Of a stretch of 64,000 bases of DNA, positions 49,787-59,939 are shown piece by piece. Each line of letters begins with the position of its first letter. Positions within the stretch are counted from its first letter, which is position 1. Source of the DNA: Sphingomonas endophytica (lineage in GTDB: Bacteria; Pseudomonadota; Alphaproteobacteria; Sphingomonadales; Sphingomonadaceae). The notes below the pieces were generated by a model. That model did no database searches. It was not told the DNA's origin and saw only the letters and a program-made list of their open reading frames with translations. The DNA is taken from contig NZ_JACIJN010000001.1 in NCBI RefSeq assembly GCF_014199415.1, positions 248,001 through 312,000 of the forward strand. The letters are read 5' to 3'. A program made the position numbers and the translations under genes.

Positions 49787-51763
49787 GTGAAGGTGGGTGC
49801 GTTGATCCTTATCGTTGCAGCAGCAGGAACCCTGGCGGTGGTCGCCGGGCAATATGGCGCGGTGCCCGCGACCCAGCCGGCACCGGCCCAGGTTGCGGCC
49901 GCCCCGCTGCCCGGGATGGCGCAGCCGGTCGCGCAGTGGAAGGCGCTGCAGCAGACCGACGCGCTGCCGTTCGACAGCTATTTCTCGTTCATCAATGCCC
50001 ACCCCGGCTGGCCGGGCGAGGCCGGGTTCCGGCGCACGCTGGAGCGCAAGGCGGCGACCGACCCGAACACGCCGGTGACGAGCGTCGCAGCGTTCTGCCG
50101 CCGCTGGAAGCCGTTGACCGCGGCGGGCTGGATCGCGTGCGCGCGCGCCTATCAGGCGACCGGGTCGACGATCGACGCGCAGGTGGCGGCGCGCACCGGG
50201 TGGCGGCTCGGCAACATGTCGCCGCAGGACGAAACGACCGTGCTGACCCAGTTCGCCAGCGCGCTGTCCCCCGCCGACCATGACGCGCGCACCGACGCGT
50301 TGCTGTGGCAGGGCGCGACGGGCAGCGCGCAGCGCATGCTGGCCTACACCAGCGAGGCGGCGCGTCCCTTGTTCACCGCGCGGCTGGCGTTCCGCAGCAA
50401 TGCCGAGAATGCCTCGGCGCTCGCAGCCAGCTATGACGCGATCGGCGCGCGCGACGCCGGCTATATCGCCGACAAGGCGATGTGGCTGCGCAACTCGGGC
50501 GCGAGCCCCAGCGCGCGCGGCTGGCTGGCGCGCACCCGCACCGGCATGACGCGGCCGGGCAATGTCGAGAAGTTCTACGAAGCGCTGCTGGTCAATGCCC
50601 GCGCCGCGGCGGCGGACGGCCAGTGGCAGACCGCCTATGACATCGCGCGGCAGATCGACGACGCCTATCCGGCGGGCACCGACGTCTCGACCAAGCCCTA
50701 TGGCGAGCGCGACGATTACACCTCGCTGGCGTGGCTGGCAGGTCAGGCGGCGCTCAAGCTCGGCCGCCCCGCCGATGCGCGCGCGATGTTCGAGCGCTAT
50801 GGGCTCGGCAGCCAGTCGCCGCAGACGCGCGCGAAGGGGCTGTACTGGGCCGCGCGCACCGCGGAGCAGGCGCGCCAGCCCGACGCCAATGCGCTGTTCG
50901 AGCGCACCGCGGGCTATCGCGACCAATATTACGGGCAATTGGCAATCGAGCATCTCCGCCGTCCGCTGACCGCGCCCCCTGCCCCGCCGACGCCGGTGAT
51001 CGCTCCGGCGGCGCGCTCGGCGTTCTACGGACGTGAGGTGGTGCGCGCGGCGCAGTTCCTCGGGCAGGCCGGCCAATATCAGGACCAGACCGCGTTCGTG
51101 AAGCAGATCGCCGCCGACGCGACCAGCGACACCGATCATTATCTCGCCGACGAATTGTCGCGCGCGCTTGGTCGTCCCGATCTCGGCGTGCTGCTCGGGC
51201 GCAGCGCGATGCAGAACGGGCTGACCGAATATAGCGCCACCGGTTTCCCGACCGTCGCGGTGCCGAGCGGCTATGAGGCCGAATGGCCGATGATCCACGC
51301 GGTCGCGCGGCAGGAGAGCCAGTTCGATCGGATGGCGCGCAGCCCGGTCGGCGCCAGCGGGCTGATGCAGTTGATGCCCGGCACCGCGCGCGAGCAGGCC
51401 GGCAAGCTCGGGCTCGGCTACGATCCGCTGCGGCTGACCAGCGACACCAATTACAACATCCAGCTCGGGTCGAGCTATTTCCAGCGGATCTTCGCGCTGT
51501 ACGGCAGCTATCCGCTGGCAATCGCGGCCTATAACGCCGGGCCGGGGAACGTGAACAAATGGCTGCGCGCCAACGGCGACCCGCGCACCGGCGCGATCGA
51601 CGCGGTCGACTGGGTCGAGGCGATTCCGTACGGCGAGACGCGAAATTACGTGCAGCGGGTGCTGGAGAATGCGGTCGTCTACGATCTGATGAACCCGGCG
51701 CGCGCCAAGAGCCGCGGACCGAATAATCTCAGCTGGTATCTCGGACGGTCGCGCGGCGGATGA
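49787..51763 (+). CDS. Soluble lytic murein transglycosylase
   Basis: This 658-residue periplasmic enzyme cleaves peptidoglycan glycan strands. It starts with GTG and a signal or anchor sequence (MKVGALILIVAAAGTLAVVAG). A long alpha-superhelical region (about residues 60-470) precedes the C-terminal SLT domain, with the catalytic glutamate in VARQESQFDRMARS, then GASGLMQLMPGTA and AIAAYNAGPGNV. The final segment RNYVQRVLENA is typical. Its stop overlaps greB by ATGA. Confidence 0.94.
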   Translation: MKVGALILIVAAAGTLAVVAGQYGAVPATQPAPAQVAAAPLPGMAQPVAQWKALQQTDALPFDSYFSFINAHPGWPGEAGFRRTLERKAATDPNTPVTSVAAFCRRWKPLTAAGWIACARAYQATGSTIDAQVAARTGWRLGNMSPQDETTVLTQFASALSPADHDARTDALLWQGATGSAQRMLAYTSEAARPLFTARLAFRSNAENASALAASYDAIGARDAGYIADKAMWLRNSGASPSARGWLARTRTGMTRPGNVEKFYEALLVNARAAAADGQWQTAYDIARQIDDAYPAGTDVSTKPYGERDDYTSLAWLAGQAALKLGRPADARAMFERYGLGSQSPQTRAKGLYWAARTAEQARQPDANALFERTAGYRDQYYGQLAIEHLRRPLTAPPAPPTPVIAPAARSAFYGREVVRAAQFLGQAGQYQDQTAFVKQIAADATSDTDHYLADELSRALGRPDLGVLLGRSAMQNGLTEYSATGFPTVAVPSGYEAEWPMIHAVARQESQFDRMARSPVGASGLMQLMPGTAREQAGKLGLGYDPLRLTSDTNYNIQLGSSYFQRIFALYGSYPLAIAAYNAGPGNVNKWLRANGDPRTGAIDAVDWVEAIPYGETRNYVQRVLENAVVYDLMNPARAKSRGPNNLSWYLGRSRGG

Positions 51764-52254
51764 CCGATCGTCCCAATTACCTGACGCCCGCCGGCTATGC
51801 GAAGCTGCGCGCGGAATATGAGCAGCTCTTCGCCACCGATCGTCCGGCCTTGGTCGAGACGATCAGCTGGGCGGCGGGGAACGGCGACCGCTCGGAGAAC
51901 GGCGACTATATCTACGGCCGCAAGAAGCTGCGCGAGATCGACCGGCGGCTCGGTTGGCTTTCGAAGCGGATGAAGGCCGCCAAGGTCGTCGATCCCGCTC
52001 AGCAGCAGGACCGCACACGCGTGTGGTTCGGCGCGACCGTGACGATCGCCGACGAGGATGACAACGAACGCGTGCTGACGCTGGCCGGCGACGACGAGGC
52101 CGACGCCGGCGCGGGGCGGGTCGGGTGGAATGCGCCAATCGCGCGCGCCTTGCGCGGCGCGGCGGTCGGCGACCTGCGGCGGGTGATGCTGCCGGCGGGG
52201 GAGCGCGAGTATGAGATCGTCGCGATCGGCTATCCCGAGCCGGAGCGAGGGTGA
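51760..52254 (+). CDS. greB: Transcription elongation factor GreB
   Basis: This 164-residue factor stimulates RNA polymerase to cut backtracked transcripts. The N-terminal coiled coil carries the acidic tip region GNGDRSENGDYIYGRKKL (about residues 44-61), the Gre family signature. The C-terminal FKBP-like domain follows from about residue 85. The Tyr-Ile-Tyr-Gly-Lys-Lys pattern favours GreB over GreA. It is translationally coupled to the lytic transglycosylase. Confidence 0.93.
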   Translation: MTDRPNYLTPAGYAKLRAEYEQLFATDRPALVETISWAAGNGDRSENGDYIYGRKKLREIDRRLGWLSKRMKAAKVVDPAQQQDRTRVWFGATVTIADEDDNERVLTLAGDDEADAGAGRVGWNAPIARALRGAAVGDLRRVMLPAGEREYEIVAIGYPEPERG

Positions 52255-52280
52255 TTTCGGGCTCCTGATGCCAATGATCC

Positions 52281-52373
52281 GTCAATCCCGCGCAGGCGGG
52301 AAGCCAGAATCTCTGACGACACGCCTCTATCGAGACCTCTGCGCGTCTGGATTCCCGACGGCGCGGGGATGAC
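52281..52373. repeat. Palindromic repeat, family B
   Basis: The element starts GTCAATCCCGCGCAGGCGGG and continues AAGCCAGA, and ends TCTGGATTCCCGACGGCGCG followed by GGGATGAC. The arms are imperfect inverted copies (about 28 bases) around a 35-base centre. It lies 26 bases after the greB stop. It is a different sequence class from family A but has the same style and position. Confidence 0.75.
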
Positions 52374-52445
52374 GAAGTTCGATGTGACCGCGATAAGGCC
52401 GCGCGAACGATTGACCCAGCCCCTCGCGCAGTCGATGCAGCGCAC

Positions 52446-53240
52446 ATGGCTGCCGACGACAATCCCAACCGAAACATTGCGCTGCTGATCGATGCCGACA
52501 ATGCGTCGTGGCAGGCGCTCGACCCCGTGCTGACCGCGCTCGCCGAGTTCGGCCGGGTCAATGTGCGACGCGTCTACGGCAATTGGTCCAAGGAAGGGCT
52601 GAAGGGCTGGCGCGACATGAGCGTCATGCACGGCATCGAGCCGCAGCAGCAGTTCGACCTGACCCGCGGCAAGAACGCCACCGACATGAAGATGACGATC
52701 GACGCGATGGACCTGCTCCACCGCGGACGCGTCGATGCGTTCGGGATCATGTCGTCGGACAGCGACTTCATGCCGCTCGCCACGCGCATCCGGCAGGATG
52801 GACTCGACGTCTATGGCTTCGGCAACAGCAACACGCCGGCGGGGTTCCGCAATGCCTGTACGCGGTTCATCGACGTCAATGCGCTGATGGAGACGACCAA
52901 GCCCAAGCGCGCCCGACGCGTCGAGGTGCCGATCGGTGAATCGGTGCCGCCCCCGATCGGCGTGCCGGCAAGCGCGGCGGTGTCCACCCCCGCCCCAGCG
53001 GCGACGCGACCGGCGGACGATCCTGAGTTGCTGCAACTGCTTCATGACGCCTATGATTCGCTGAAGCCCGATGCGAAAGGCTTCGTGCGATTGTCGGCGC
53101 TCGGGCAGCGCGCGGCGAACCGGTCGAGCTTCGACGTGCGCAATTATGGCTACAAGCGGTTGTCCGATCTGGTCGATGCGATCGGCTCGATCGATGTCGA
53201 CCGCCGCGACAATCACGTGCTGGTACGTTGGAAGGATTGA
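52446..53240 (+). CDS. NYN-domain nuclease-like protein with OST-HTH/LOTUS C-terminus
   Basis: This 264-residue protein has an N-terminal NYN (PIN-fold) domain, with acidic residues in ALLIDADNAS (about residues 12-21), KNATDMKMTIDAMDLL and IMSSDSDFMPLATRIR, suggesting metal-dependent RNase activity. A Pro/Ala-rich linker (about 160-192) leads to an OST-HTH/LOTUS-type domain (about 195-262). Such proteins are thought to act on RNA. Its stop overlaps the next gene start (TGATG). Confidence 0.88.
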   Translation: MAADDNPNRNIALLIDADNASWQALDPVLTALAEFGRVNVRRVYGNWSKEGLKGWRDMSVMHGIEPQQQFDLTRGKNATDMKMTIDAMDLLHRGRVDAFGIMSSDSDFMPLATRIRQDGLDVYGFGNSNTPAGFRNACTRFIDVNALMETTKPKRARRVEVPIGESVPPPIGVPASAAVSTPAPAATRPADDPELLQLLHDAYDSLKPDAKGFVRLSALGQRAANRSSFDVRNYGYKRLSDLVDAIGSIDVDRRDNHVLVRWKD

Positions 53241-54871
53241 TGATGCGGCTTTCTCTTGCGCTGGCGCTGGCCGCGACGATCGCCACTCCGGTGCTGGCGG
53301 AGGACGCCGCGCCGCAGCGGCTGTCCGAAGACGTGCGCGTGCTCGCCTCGCCGGAATATGGCGGGCGCGCGCCGGGGACGCCGGGCGAGAAGAAGACGCT
53401 CGATTGGCTGGTGGCGCGCTTCACCGCGCTGGGGCTCCAGCCCGGCGGACCGGACGGGCAGTGGCTCCAGAAGGTGCCGCTGATCCATACCCGCGTCGCA
53501 TCGGACGCGCGGATGTCGATCGGGCGGACGGCGCTGACCCAAGGCAAGGAAATCGCGGTCACGACGGTGCGCGATGCCGCTACGATCGCGATCAAGGACT
53601 CGCCGATGGTGTTCGTCGGCTATGGCGTGTCCGCGCCCGAGGCCGGCTGGGACGATTTCAAGGGCATGGACCTGCGCGGAAAGACGCTGGTCTTTCTGGT
53701 CAACGACCCCGACTTCGAGGCGGAGCCCGGCGACGACGCCAAGGGCAAGTTCGGCGACCGCCGCATGACCTATTACGGGCGCTGGACCTACAAGTTCGAG
53801 GAAGCCGCGCGGCGCGGCGCGGCGGCGGCGCTGATCGTTCACGATACCGGCGGCGCCGGCTACCCATGGTCGACGGTCAATGCCTCGAACGGCGAGAATT
53901 ACGACATCGTCCGCGCGGCGGGCGACCGCCGCGTGCCGTTGCAGGGCTGGATCGACCATGACGTGGCCGACCGGCTGTTCGCCGATGCCGGGCTCGATCT
54001 CGCCAGGCTGCGCGTCGCGGCGCGGTCGAAGGCGTTCCGCCCGGTCGCGATGACGCCGCTTTTCTCGGCGGCGGCGACGGTCGCGGTCGAGCGGATCGAG
54101 AGCGCCAACGTGCTGGCGAAGATCCCCGGCACGAAGCGCCCCGACGAAACCGTAATGTTCGCGGCGCACTGGGATGCCTATGGCGAGGGCCCGGCGGATG
54201 CCGCGGGCAAGACGCTGCGCCCCGGCGCGAACGACGATGCGTTGGGGACGGCCGGCGTGGTCGAGCTGGCGCGGCTGTTCAAGGCGGCGCCCGCGCCGGA
54301 GCGGACCTTGGTATTCGCGCTGTGGACCGGCGAGGAGCGCGGATTGCTGGGGTCTGAACATTATGCCGCGCATCCGGTCTATCCGCTCGCCAAGACCGCT
54401 GCGAACCTGACGCTCGACATTCTCCAGACCGCCGGCCCGGCCAAGGACGTGGTGCTGGTCGGTCAAGGGCAATCGTCGCTCGACGGGCTGCTGGCGGACG
54501 CGGCGCGCGCGCAGGGGCGCGTGGTGACGCCCGAGACCTTCAGCGAGCGCGGGCTCTTCTATCGCGCCGATCATTTCTCGGTGGTGCGCCGGGGGGTGCC
54601 CTCGCTGCTGCTGATGGCGCTGGGCGGTGCGGCCGACCTGCGCAACGGCGGGCGCGCGGGCGGGCAGAAGTGGCTCGACGACTACATGGCCTGCTACCAC
54701 AAGACCTGCGACGCTTGGGACGCCGGTTGGAAGCTGGACGGCGCGGCGGCGGACGTCGACCTGTTCCACGCGATGGGCGAGCGGCTGTCGAAGGCGGGCG
54801 TGTGGCCGACGTGGAGCGCGGGAAGCGAGTTTCTGGCGCTGCGGGACAAGAGCGCCGGGGAGCGGCGCTAG
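53240..54871 (+). CDS. M28 family metallopeptidase, secreted
   Basis: This 543-residue protein has a signal peptide (MMRLSLALALAATIATPVLA). A PA-type insert covers about residues 95-265. The M28 catalytic core shows AAHWDAYG, GANDDALGTAGVVELARL and WTGEERGLLGSEHYA, giving the di-zinc ligands and catalytic glutamates. It is probably a periplasmic aminopeptidase or glutaminyl-cyclase-like enzyme. It is coupled to the NYN gene by TGATG. An upstream in-frame ATG four codons earlier overlaps that gene. Confidence 0.92.
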   Translation: MMRLSLALALAATIATPVLAEDAAPQRLSEDVRVLASPEYGGRAPGTPGEKKTLDWLVARFTALGLQPGGPDGQWLQKVPLIHTRVASDARMSIGRTALTQGKEIAVTTVRDAATIAIKDSPMVFVGYGVSAPEAGWDDFKGMDLRGKTLVFLVNDPDFEAEPGDDAKGKFGDRRMTYYGRWTYKFEEAARRGAAAALIVHDTGGAGYPWSTVNASNGENYDIVRAAGDRRVPLQGWIDHDVADRLFADAGLDLARLRVAARSKAFRPVAMTPLFSAAATVAVERIESANVLAKIPGTKRPDETVMFAAHWDAYGEGPADAAGKTLRPGANDDALGTAGVVELARLFKAAPAPERTLVFALWTGEERGLLGSEHYAAHPVYPLAKTAANLTLDILQTAGPAKDVVLVGQGQSSLDGLLADAARAQGRVVTPETFSERGLFYRADHFSVVRRGVPSLLLMALGGAADLRNGGRAGGQKWLDDYMACYHKTCDAWDAGWKLDGAAADVDLFHAMGERLSKAGVWPTWSAGSEFLALRDKSAGERR

Positions 54872-54913
54872 GCTCGATGGCATTGGCCGCGATGATTGTG
54901 CTATCCTGATCGC

Positions 54914-55477
54914 ATGACGGTTCATCAGCCCCTTCCGCCGGGCAAGTACCGGCTGACCGTAGACGACTATCTGCGTCTGCATGACGCGGCGGCGTTCGGC
55001 GATGCGCGGACCGAATTGCTCGAGGGAGATGTTTTTCTGATGAGCCCGATGCACCGACGGCATGGTCGCGCTGTCACGGGTTTGCTGATTGCGATCGACG
55101 CGGCGCTTCGCAGCGCCAAATTATCGGCGAAGGTGTTGGGCGGCGTTTCGGTGGCGATGCCGCCCCACAATGTCCCGGAACCGGATCTTTTGATCACGTC
55201 CGACCCCGACGGCGACGGCCTGGTTCCGCTCGCCTCCGTGTTGCTGATTGCCGAAGTGTCGGACAGCACGCTGGCGAGCGACCTGTCGTTCAAGCATGCG
55301 CTTTACGCCGCAGCCGGTGTTCCGGAATATTGGGTCGTCGATGTCAGGAACGCGGTCATCCACCAGATGTGGCGACCGGTCGACGAGGAATACGCAGAGC
55401 GGCGCGTCGTGGGCTTTGGCGAGCCACTGACGGCGGCAACGCTTTCCAACCTGACGGTGCGAACGACCGGGCTTTAA
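54914..55477 (+). CDS. Uma2 family endonuclease-like protein
   Basis: This 187-residue protein matches the Uma2/DUF820 family with a PD-(D/E)XK fold. LTVDDYLRLHDAAAFGDARTELLEGDV at the start, NVPEPDLLIT (acidic residue Asp91), LLIAEVSDST (Glu114) and FKHALYAAAGVPEYWVVD with Lys127 are the family hallmarks. The role in bacteria is not established; many copies are scattered across genomes. No mobile element is next to it. It is convergent with ettA. Confidence 0.9.
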   Translation: MTVHQPLPPGKYRLTVDDYLRLHDAAAFGDARTELLEGDVFLMSPMHRRHGRAVTGLLIAIDAALRSAKLSAKVLGGVSVAMPPHNVPEPDLLITSDPDGDGLVPLASVLLIAEVSDSTLASDLSFKHALYAAAGVPEYWVVDVRNAVIHQMWRPVDEEYAERRVVGFGEPLTAATLSNLTVRTTGL

Positions 55478-55530
55478 GCGGTGTAATTGTCCTGTCGAAC
55501 CTCGCGCGGCTGAGGGGTCCGAAGAAGCGG

Positions 55531-55556
55531 GGCCCCGGATCAAGTCCGGGACGACG
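55531..55556. repeat. Short extragenic palindrome between convergent genes
   Basis: GCCCCGGATCAAGTCCGGGA contains the inverted pair CCCGGA/TCCGGG around a short loop, followed by CGACGA. It lies between the convergent uma2 and ettA stops. CCCGGATCAAGTCCGGG elements are common in alphaproteobacterial intergenic DNA. Confidence 0.55.
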
Positions 55557-55627
55557 AGCAGGCGAAGAATAGGTCCCCGCCTACCGAACCGGGACGGAGC
55601 GCTCCAGCGCCCCGCCCCTCGCCCCGA

Positions 55628-57307
<1,680 letters not shown>

Positions 57308-57418
57308 CTGGCGCGCGGCTCCGTAAAAGAGAGGGTGCAGCGAAAAAATCGTCGGCGCGCATGTAAGCGCAGCCCACGCCGTTGGCAAACCGCGCTGCGC
57401 CGGTTACGCCCCCCATCC

Positions 57419-58816
57419 ATGAAGCATCTTTCCTCGCTGACGATCGCCCTGCTCCTCGCCACCCCAGCCGCAGCGCAGCGGACCGCGCCGCCGACGCCGG
57501 CCGCGGTCGATCCGCAGGTCGCCGCGCTCCGCGACGCCGCGCTGAAGGACGACATCGCCTATGACATCGTCGAGGGGCTGACGACCGAGGTCGGGCAGCG
57601 GCTGGCCGGCACCGAGGCCGAGGCGCGCGCGCGGGACTGGGCGGTGCGGAAGCTCACCGCGCTCGGCTTCAGCAACGTCCGTGCCGAGCCCTACAAGATG
57701 CCGGTCTGGGTGCGCGGCGACGAGACCGCCGAGATCGTCACGCCCGTCCCGCAGAAGCTGACGCTGGTCGCGCTCGGCAATTCGGCGAGCACCGGACCGC
57801 GCGGGCTGACCGGCGAGCTGGCGGTTTTTCCATCCTATGCCGAATTCGCCAATGCGCCCGCCAGTGCGATCCGCGGCAAGATCGTCTATATCGGGAACGC
57901 AATGCAGCCGACGCAGGACGGGTCGAGCTACGGCAGCAGCGGCCCGGCGCGCTTCACCGGCCCGGCGCTGGCCTCGCAAAAGGGCGCGGCGGCGATCGTC
58001 ATCCGCTCGATCGGCACCGACGCGCATCGACTGCCGCACACCGGCGTCACCACTTTCCCGACGGGCGTGAAGCCGATCCCGGCCGCGGCGCTGTCGACCC
58101 CCGACGCGGCGCTTGTCGAGCGGCTCGCGAAGCGCGGGCAGCCGATCCGGCTCCGGTTGCTGCTGACCCCGAAGATGATCGGCGAGCGCGAATCGGGCAA
58201 CGTCATCGCCGAGGTGCCGGGCACCGATCCGGCGGCGGGCGTCGTGCTGGTCGGCGGGCATCTCGACAGCTGGGACCTCGGCACCGGCGCGATCGACGAT
58301 GCCAGCGGGGTGGCGATCACCGCCGCCGCGGCGAAGCGGATCATGGACAGCGGCCAGCGTCCGCGCCGCACGATCCGCGTCGTCTGGTTCGGCGCCGAGG
58401 AGGTCGGCGGGATCGGCGGCGCGGACTATGCCAGACGCCACGGCGCCGAGCGCCACGCCACCGCCTCGGAAAGCGACTTCGGCGCGGACCGCATCTGGCG
58501 CTTCGAGACGGAACTGCCCGAGGCCGCCAAGGCGGTGGGCGCGCGGCTGGCCAGCGCGCTCGCTCCGCTCGGGATCGTCGCGGGTAGCGGTCGGGCCGGC
58601 GACGGCACCGATATCGCGCCGACGATCGCCACCGGGGTGGCCGGCGTCGACCTCAACCAGTCGGGGCTGCGCTATTTCGATACGCATCATACCCCCGACG
58701 ACGTGCTGGAGCGCGTCGACCCCGAACAATTGCGCCAGAATGTCGCGGCCTGGACGACGATGCTCGCGGTCGTCGCCAACGCACCCGAAGAGATCGGCCC
58801 GGTGACGCGCCCGTGA
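57419..58816 (+). CDS. M28 family aminopeptidase, secreted
   Basis: This 465-residue protein has a signal peptide (MKHLSSLTIALLLATPAAAQ). A PA-like insert occupies about residues 120-235. The metal ligands appear in GGHLDSWDLGTGAIDDASGV, WFGAEEVGGIGG and the C-terminal DTHHTPDDVLERV. It is shorter than the M28 gene at 53240 and not closely similar outside the catalytic core. It is likely a periplasmic peptidase taking up peptides as nutrients. Confidence 0.92.
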   Translation: MKHLSSLTIALLLATPAAAQRTAPPTPAAVDPQVAALRDAALKDDIAYDIVEGLTTEVGQRLAGTEAEARARDWAVRKLTALGFSNVRAEPYKMPVWVRGDETAEIVTPVPQKLTLVALGNSASTGPRGLTGELAVFPSYAEFANAPASAIRGKIVYIGNAMQPTQDGSSYGSSGPARFTGPALASQKGAAAIVIRSIGTDAHRLPHTGVTTFPTGVKPIPAAALSTPDAALVERLAKRGQPIRLRLLLTPKMIGERESGNVIAEVPGTDPAAGVVLVGGHLDSWDLGTGAIDDASGVAITAAAAKRIMDSGQRPRRTIRVVWFGAEEVGGIGGADYARRHGAERHATASESDFGADRIWRFETELPEAAKAVGARLASALAPLGIVAGSGRAGDGTDIAPTIATGVAGVDLNQSGLRYFDTHHTPDDVLERVDPEQLRQNVAAWTTMLAVVANAPEEIGPVTRP

Positions 58817-58887
58817 AATCGGCGTGAAAGGTGCGTCGCGACGGGTCACCATTCGTCGCAACCTTTCGCAAAGGTGAATTTTGCTTA

Positions 58888-58915
58888 TTGACCCCCCCGG
58901 TTGGTAGGGTATTGC
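58888..58915 (+). promoter_or_regulatory. Possible sigma70-type promoter before lipoprotein genes
   Basis: TTGACC (58888-58893) and TATTGC (58910-58915) are spaced 16 bases apart, upstream of the small lipoprotein gene at 58980. The region is clearly more A+T-rich than its surroundings. The match is modest, so this is only a candidate. Confidence 0.35.
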
Positions 58916-58979
58916 GAGGGTTCGCGACGGCGCTGGGGTCGGGCGCGAGTTTTTTTATGTAATGCTTGGGAGCATTCCG

Positions 58980-59243
58980 ATGAAGAAGATCCTGCTCGTT
59001 GCCGCCGCCGCCGGCCTGATGTCGGTTGCCGCCTGCTCGAAGTCGCCCGAGGCTTCGGCGGTCGAGAACAACGCCGACATGATGGCGGACAACATGGACG
59101 CGATGGCGGCCAACGTCGCCGACATGTCGAACACCACCGCGAACCCGTTCGCCGAGGACAATGCCGAGGCGGTTGCCGAGAACATCCACTCGGCCGCGGA
59201 CAACGTCCGTGACGCCGGCGAGGACGCCTCGAAGAACATGTAA
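58980..59243 (+). CDS. Small acidic lipoprotein
   Basis: This 87-residue protein has a lipoprotein signal (MKKILLVAAAAGLMSVAAC), with the cysteine of the lipobox at about residue 19. GGGAG lies 7 bases upstream of the ATG. The mature part is acidic and rich in Ala, Asn, Asp and Met, with heptad-like repeats (NADMMADNMDAMAANV) suggesting a helical or coiled-coil lipoprotein. A related gene follows in tandem at 59268. No function is known to me. Confidence 0.78.
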   Translation: MKKILLVAAAAGLMSVAACSKSPEASAVENNADMMADNMDAMAANVADMSNTTANPFAEDNAEAVAENIHSAADNVRDAGEDASKNM

Positions 59244-59267
59244 TCGACGGGAGCCGTGCCGGTGGTC

Positions 59268-59528
59268 ATGAGGAAGTCGCTTCCCCTGCTCGCGATCGCG
59301 CTTTGTTGCGCATCGGCGTGCAGCGACCGTTCCGGCACGGCTTCGATCGGTAACAATGCCGAGGCGGTGGCCGATGCGCTCGAGCGCAAGGCCAACGACT
59401 TGGACGCGATGGCCGAAACCACCGCCAACGACAGCACCGCCGCAATGCTGGAGGGTGCTGCCGACAATCTCGAGGACCAGGCGGACAATCTCCGCGACAT
59501 GGCCGAGGATGGTGCCAAAGCGCGCTGA
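59268..59528 (+). CDS. Small acidic lipoprotein, tandem paralogue
   Basis: This 86-residue protein has a lipoprotein-type signal (MRKSLPLLAIALCCASAC) and a helical acidic mature region (NNAEAVADALERKANDLDAMAE, seen in part) similar in style to the gene just upstream. A GTG two codons earlier (59262) has better spacing to GGGAG (59249-59253) and could be the true start. It is followed by an intrinsic terminator. Confidence 0.74.
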   Translation: MRKSLPLLAIALCCASACSDRSGTASIGNNAEAVADALERKANDLDAMAETTANDSTAAMLEGAADNLEDQADNLRDMAEDGAKAR

Positions 59529-59561
59529 GCACGCCGCGGCTTGGTGGTGACACCGCTGTCG

Positions 59562-59588
59562 AGGCGCCTGCGGGCGCCTTTTCTTCTA
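59562..59588 (+). terminator. Intrinsic terminator after the lipoprotein pair
   Basis: AGGCGCC (59562-59568), loop TGCG and GGCGCCT (59573-59579) form a perfect 7-bp stem, followed by a T-rich tail TTTTCTTCT. It ends the lipoprotein transcript before the tRNA gene. Confidence 0.8.
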
Positions 59589-59653
59589 TGAGGAACCCGA
59601 TCCGGAGCTTGCACGCGCCGGACGCACGGCCTAGGCCGGGGTCCTCACCGCGT

Positions 59654-59732
<79 letters not shown>

Positions 59733-59939
59733 CTGAAAATTTCGTGGTTTTTCAATCGCTTAGGGGTCAGCGATGTAGCAGCTGACGTAGCGCCTGCTGT
59801 AGCGATTCCCTCAGGGGCGACCCTGACACCTCGAACCTTCCTTGTGCCTCGTGATCATACGACGTTATCCGCTATCAGTCCGGCTAGGCCGTGCTATGTG
59901 CCCGATCCCCAAAGATCCTCATGCGATAACCGAGACCAG

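Noticed and set aside
54914..55477. Uma2 nuclease as a mobile-element endonuclease
   Set aside because: Composition matches the core genes and no terminal repeats or transposase are near.
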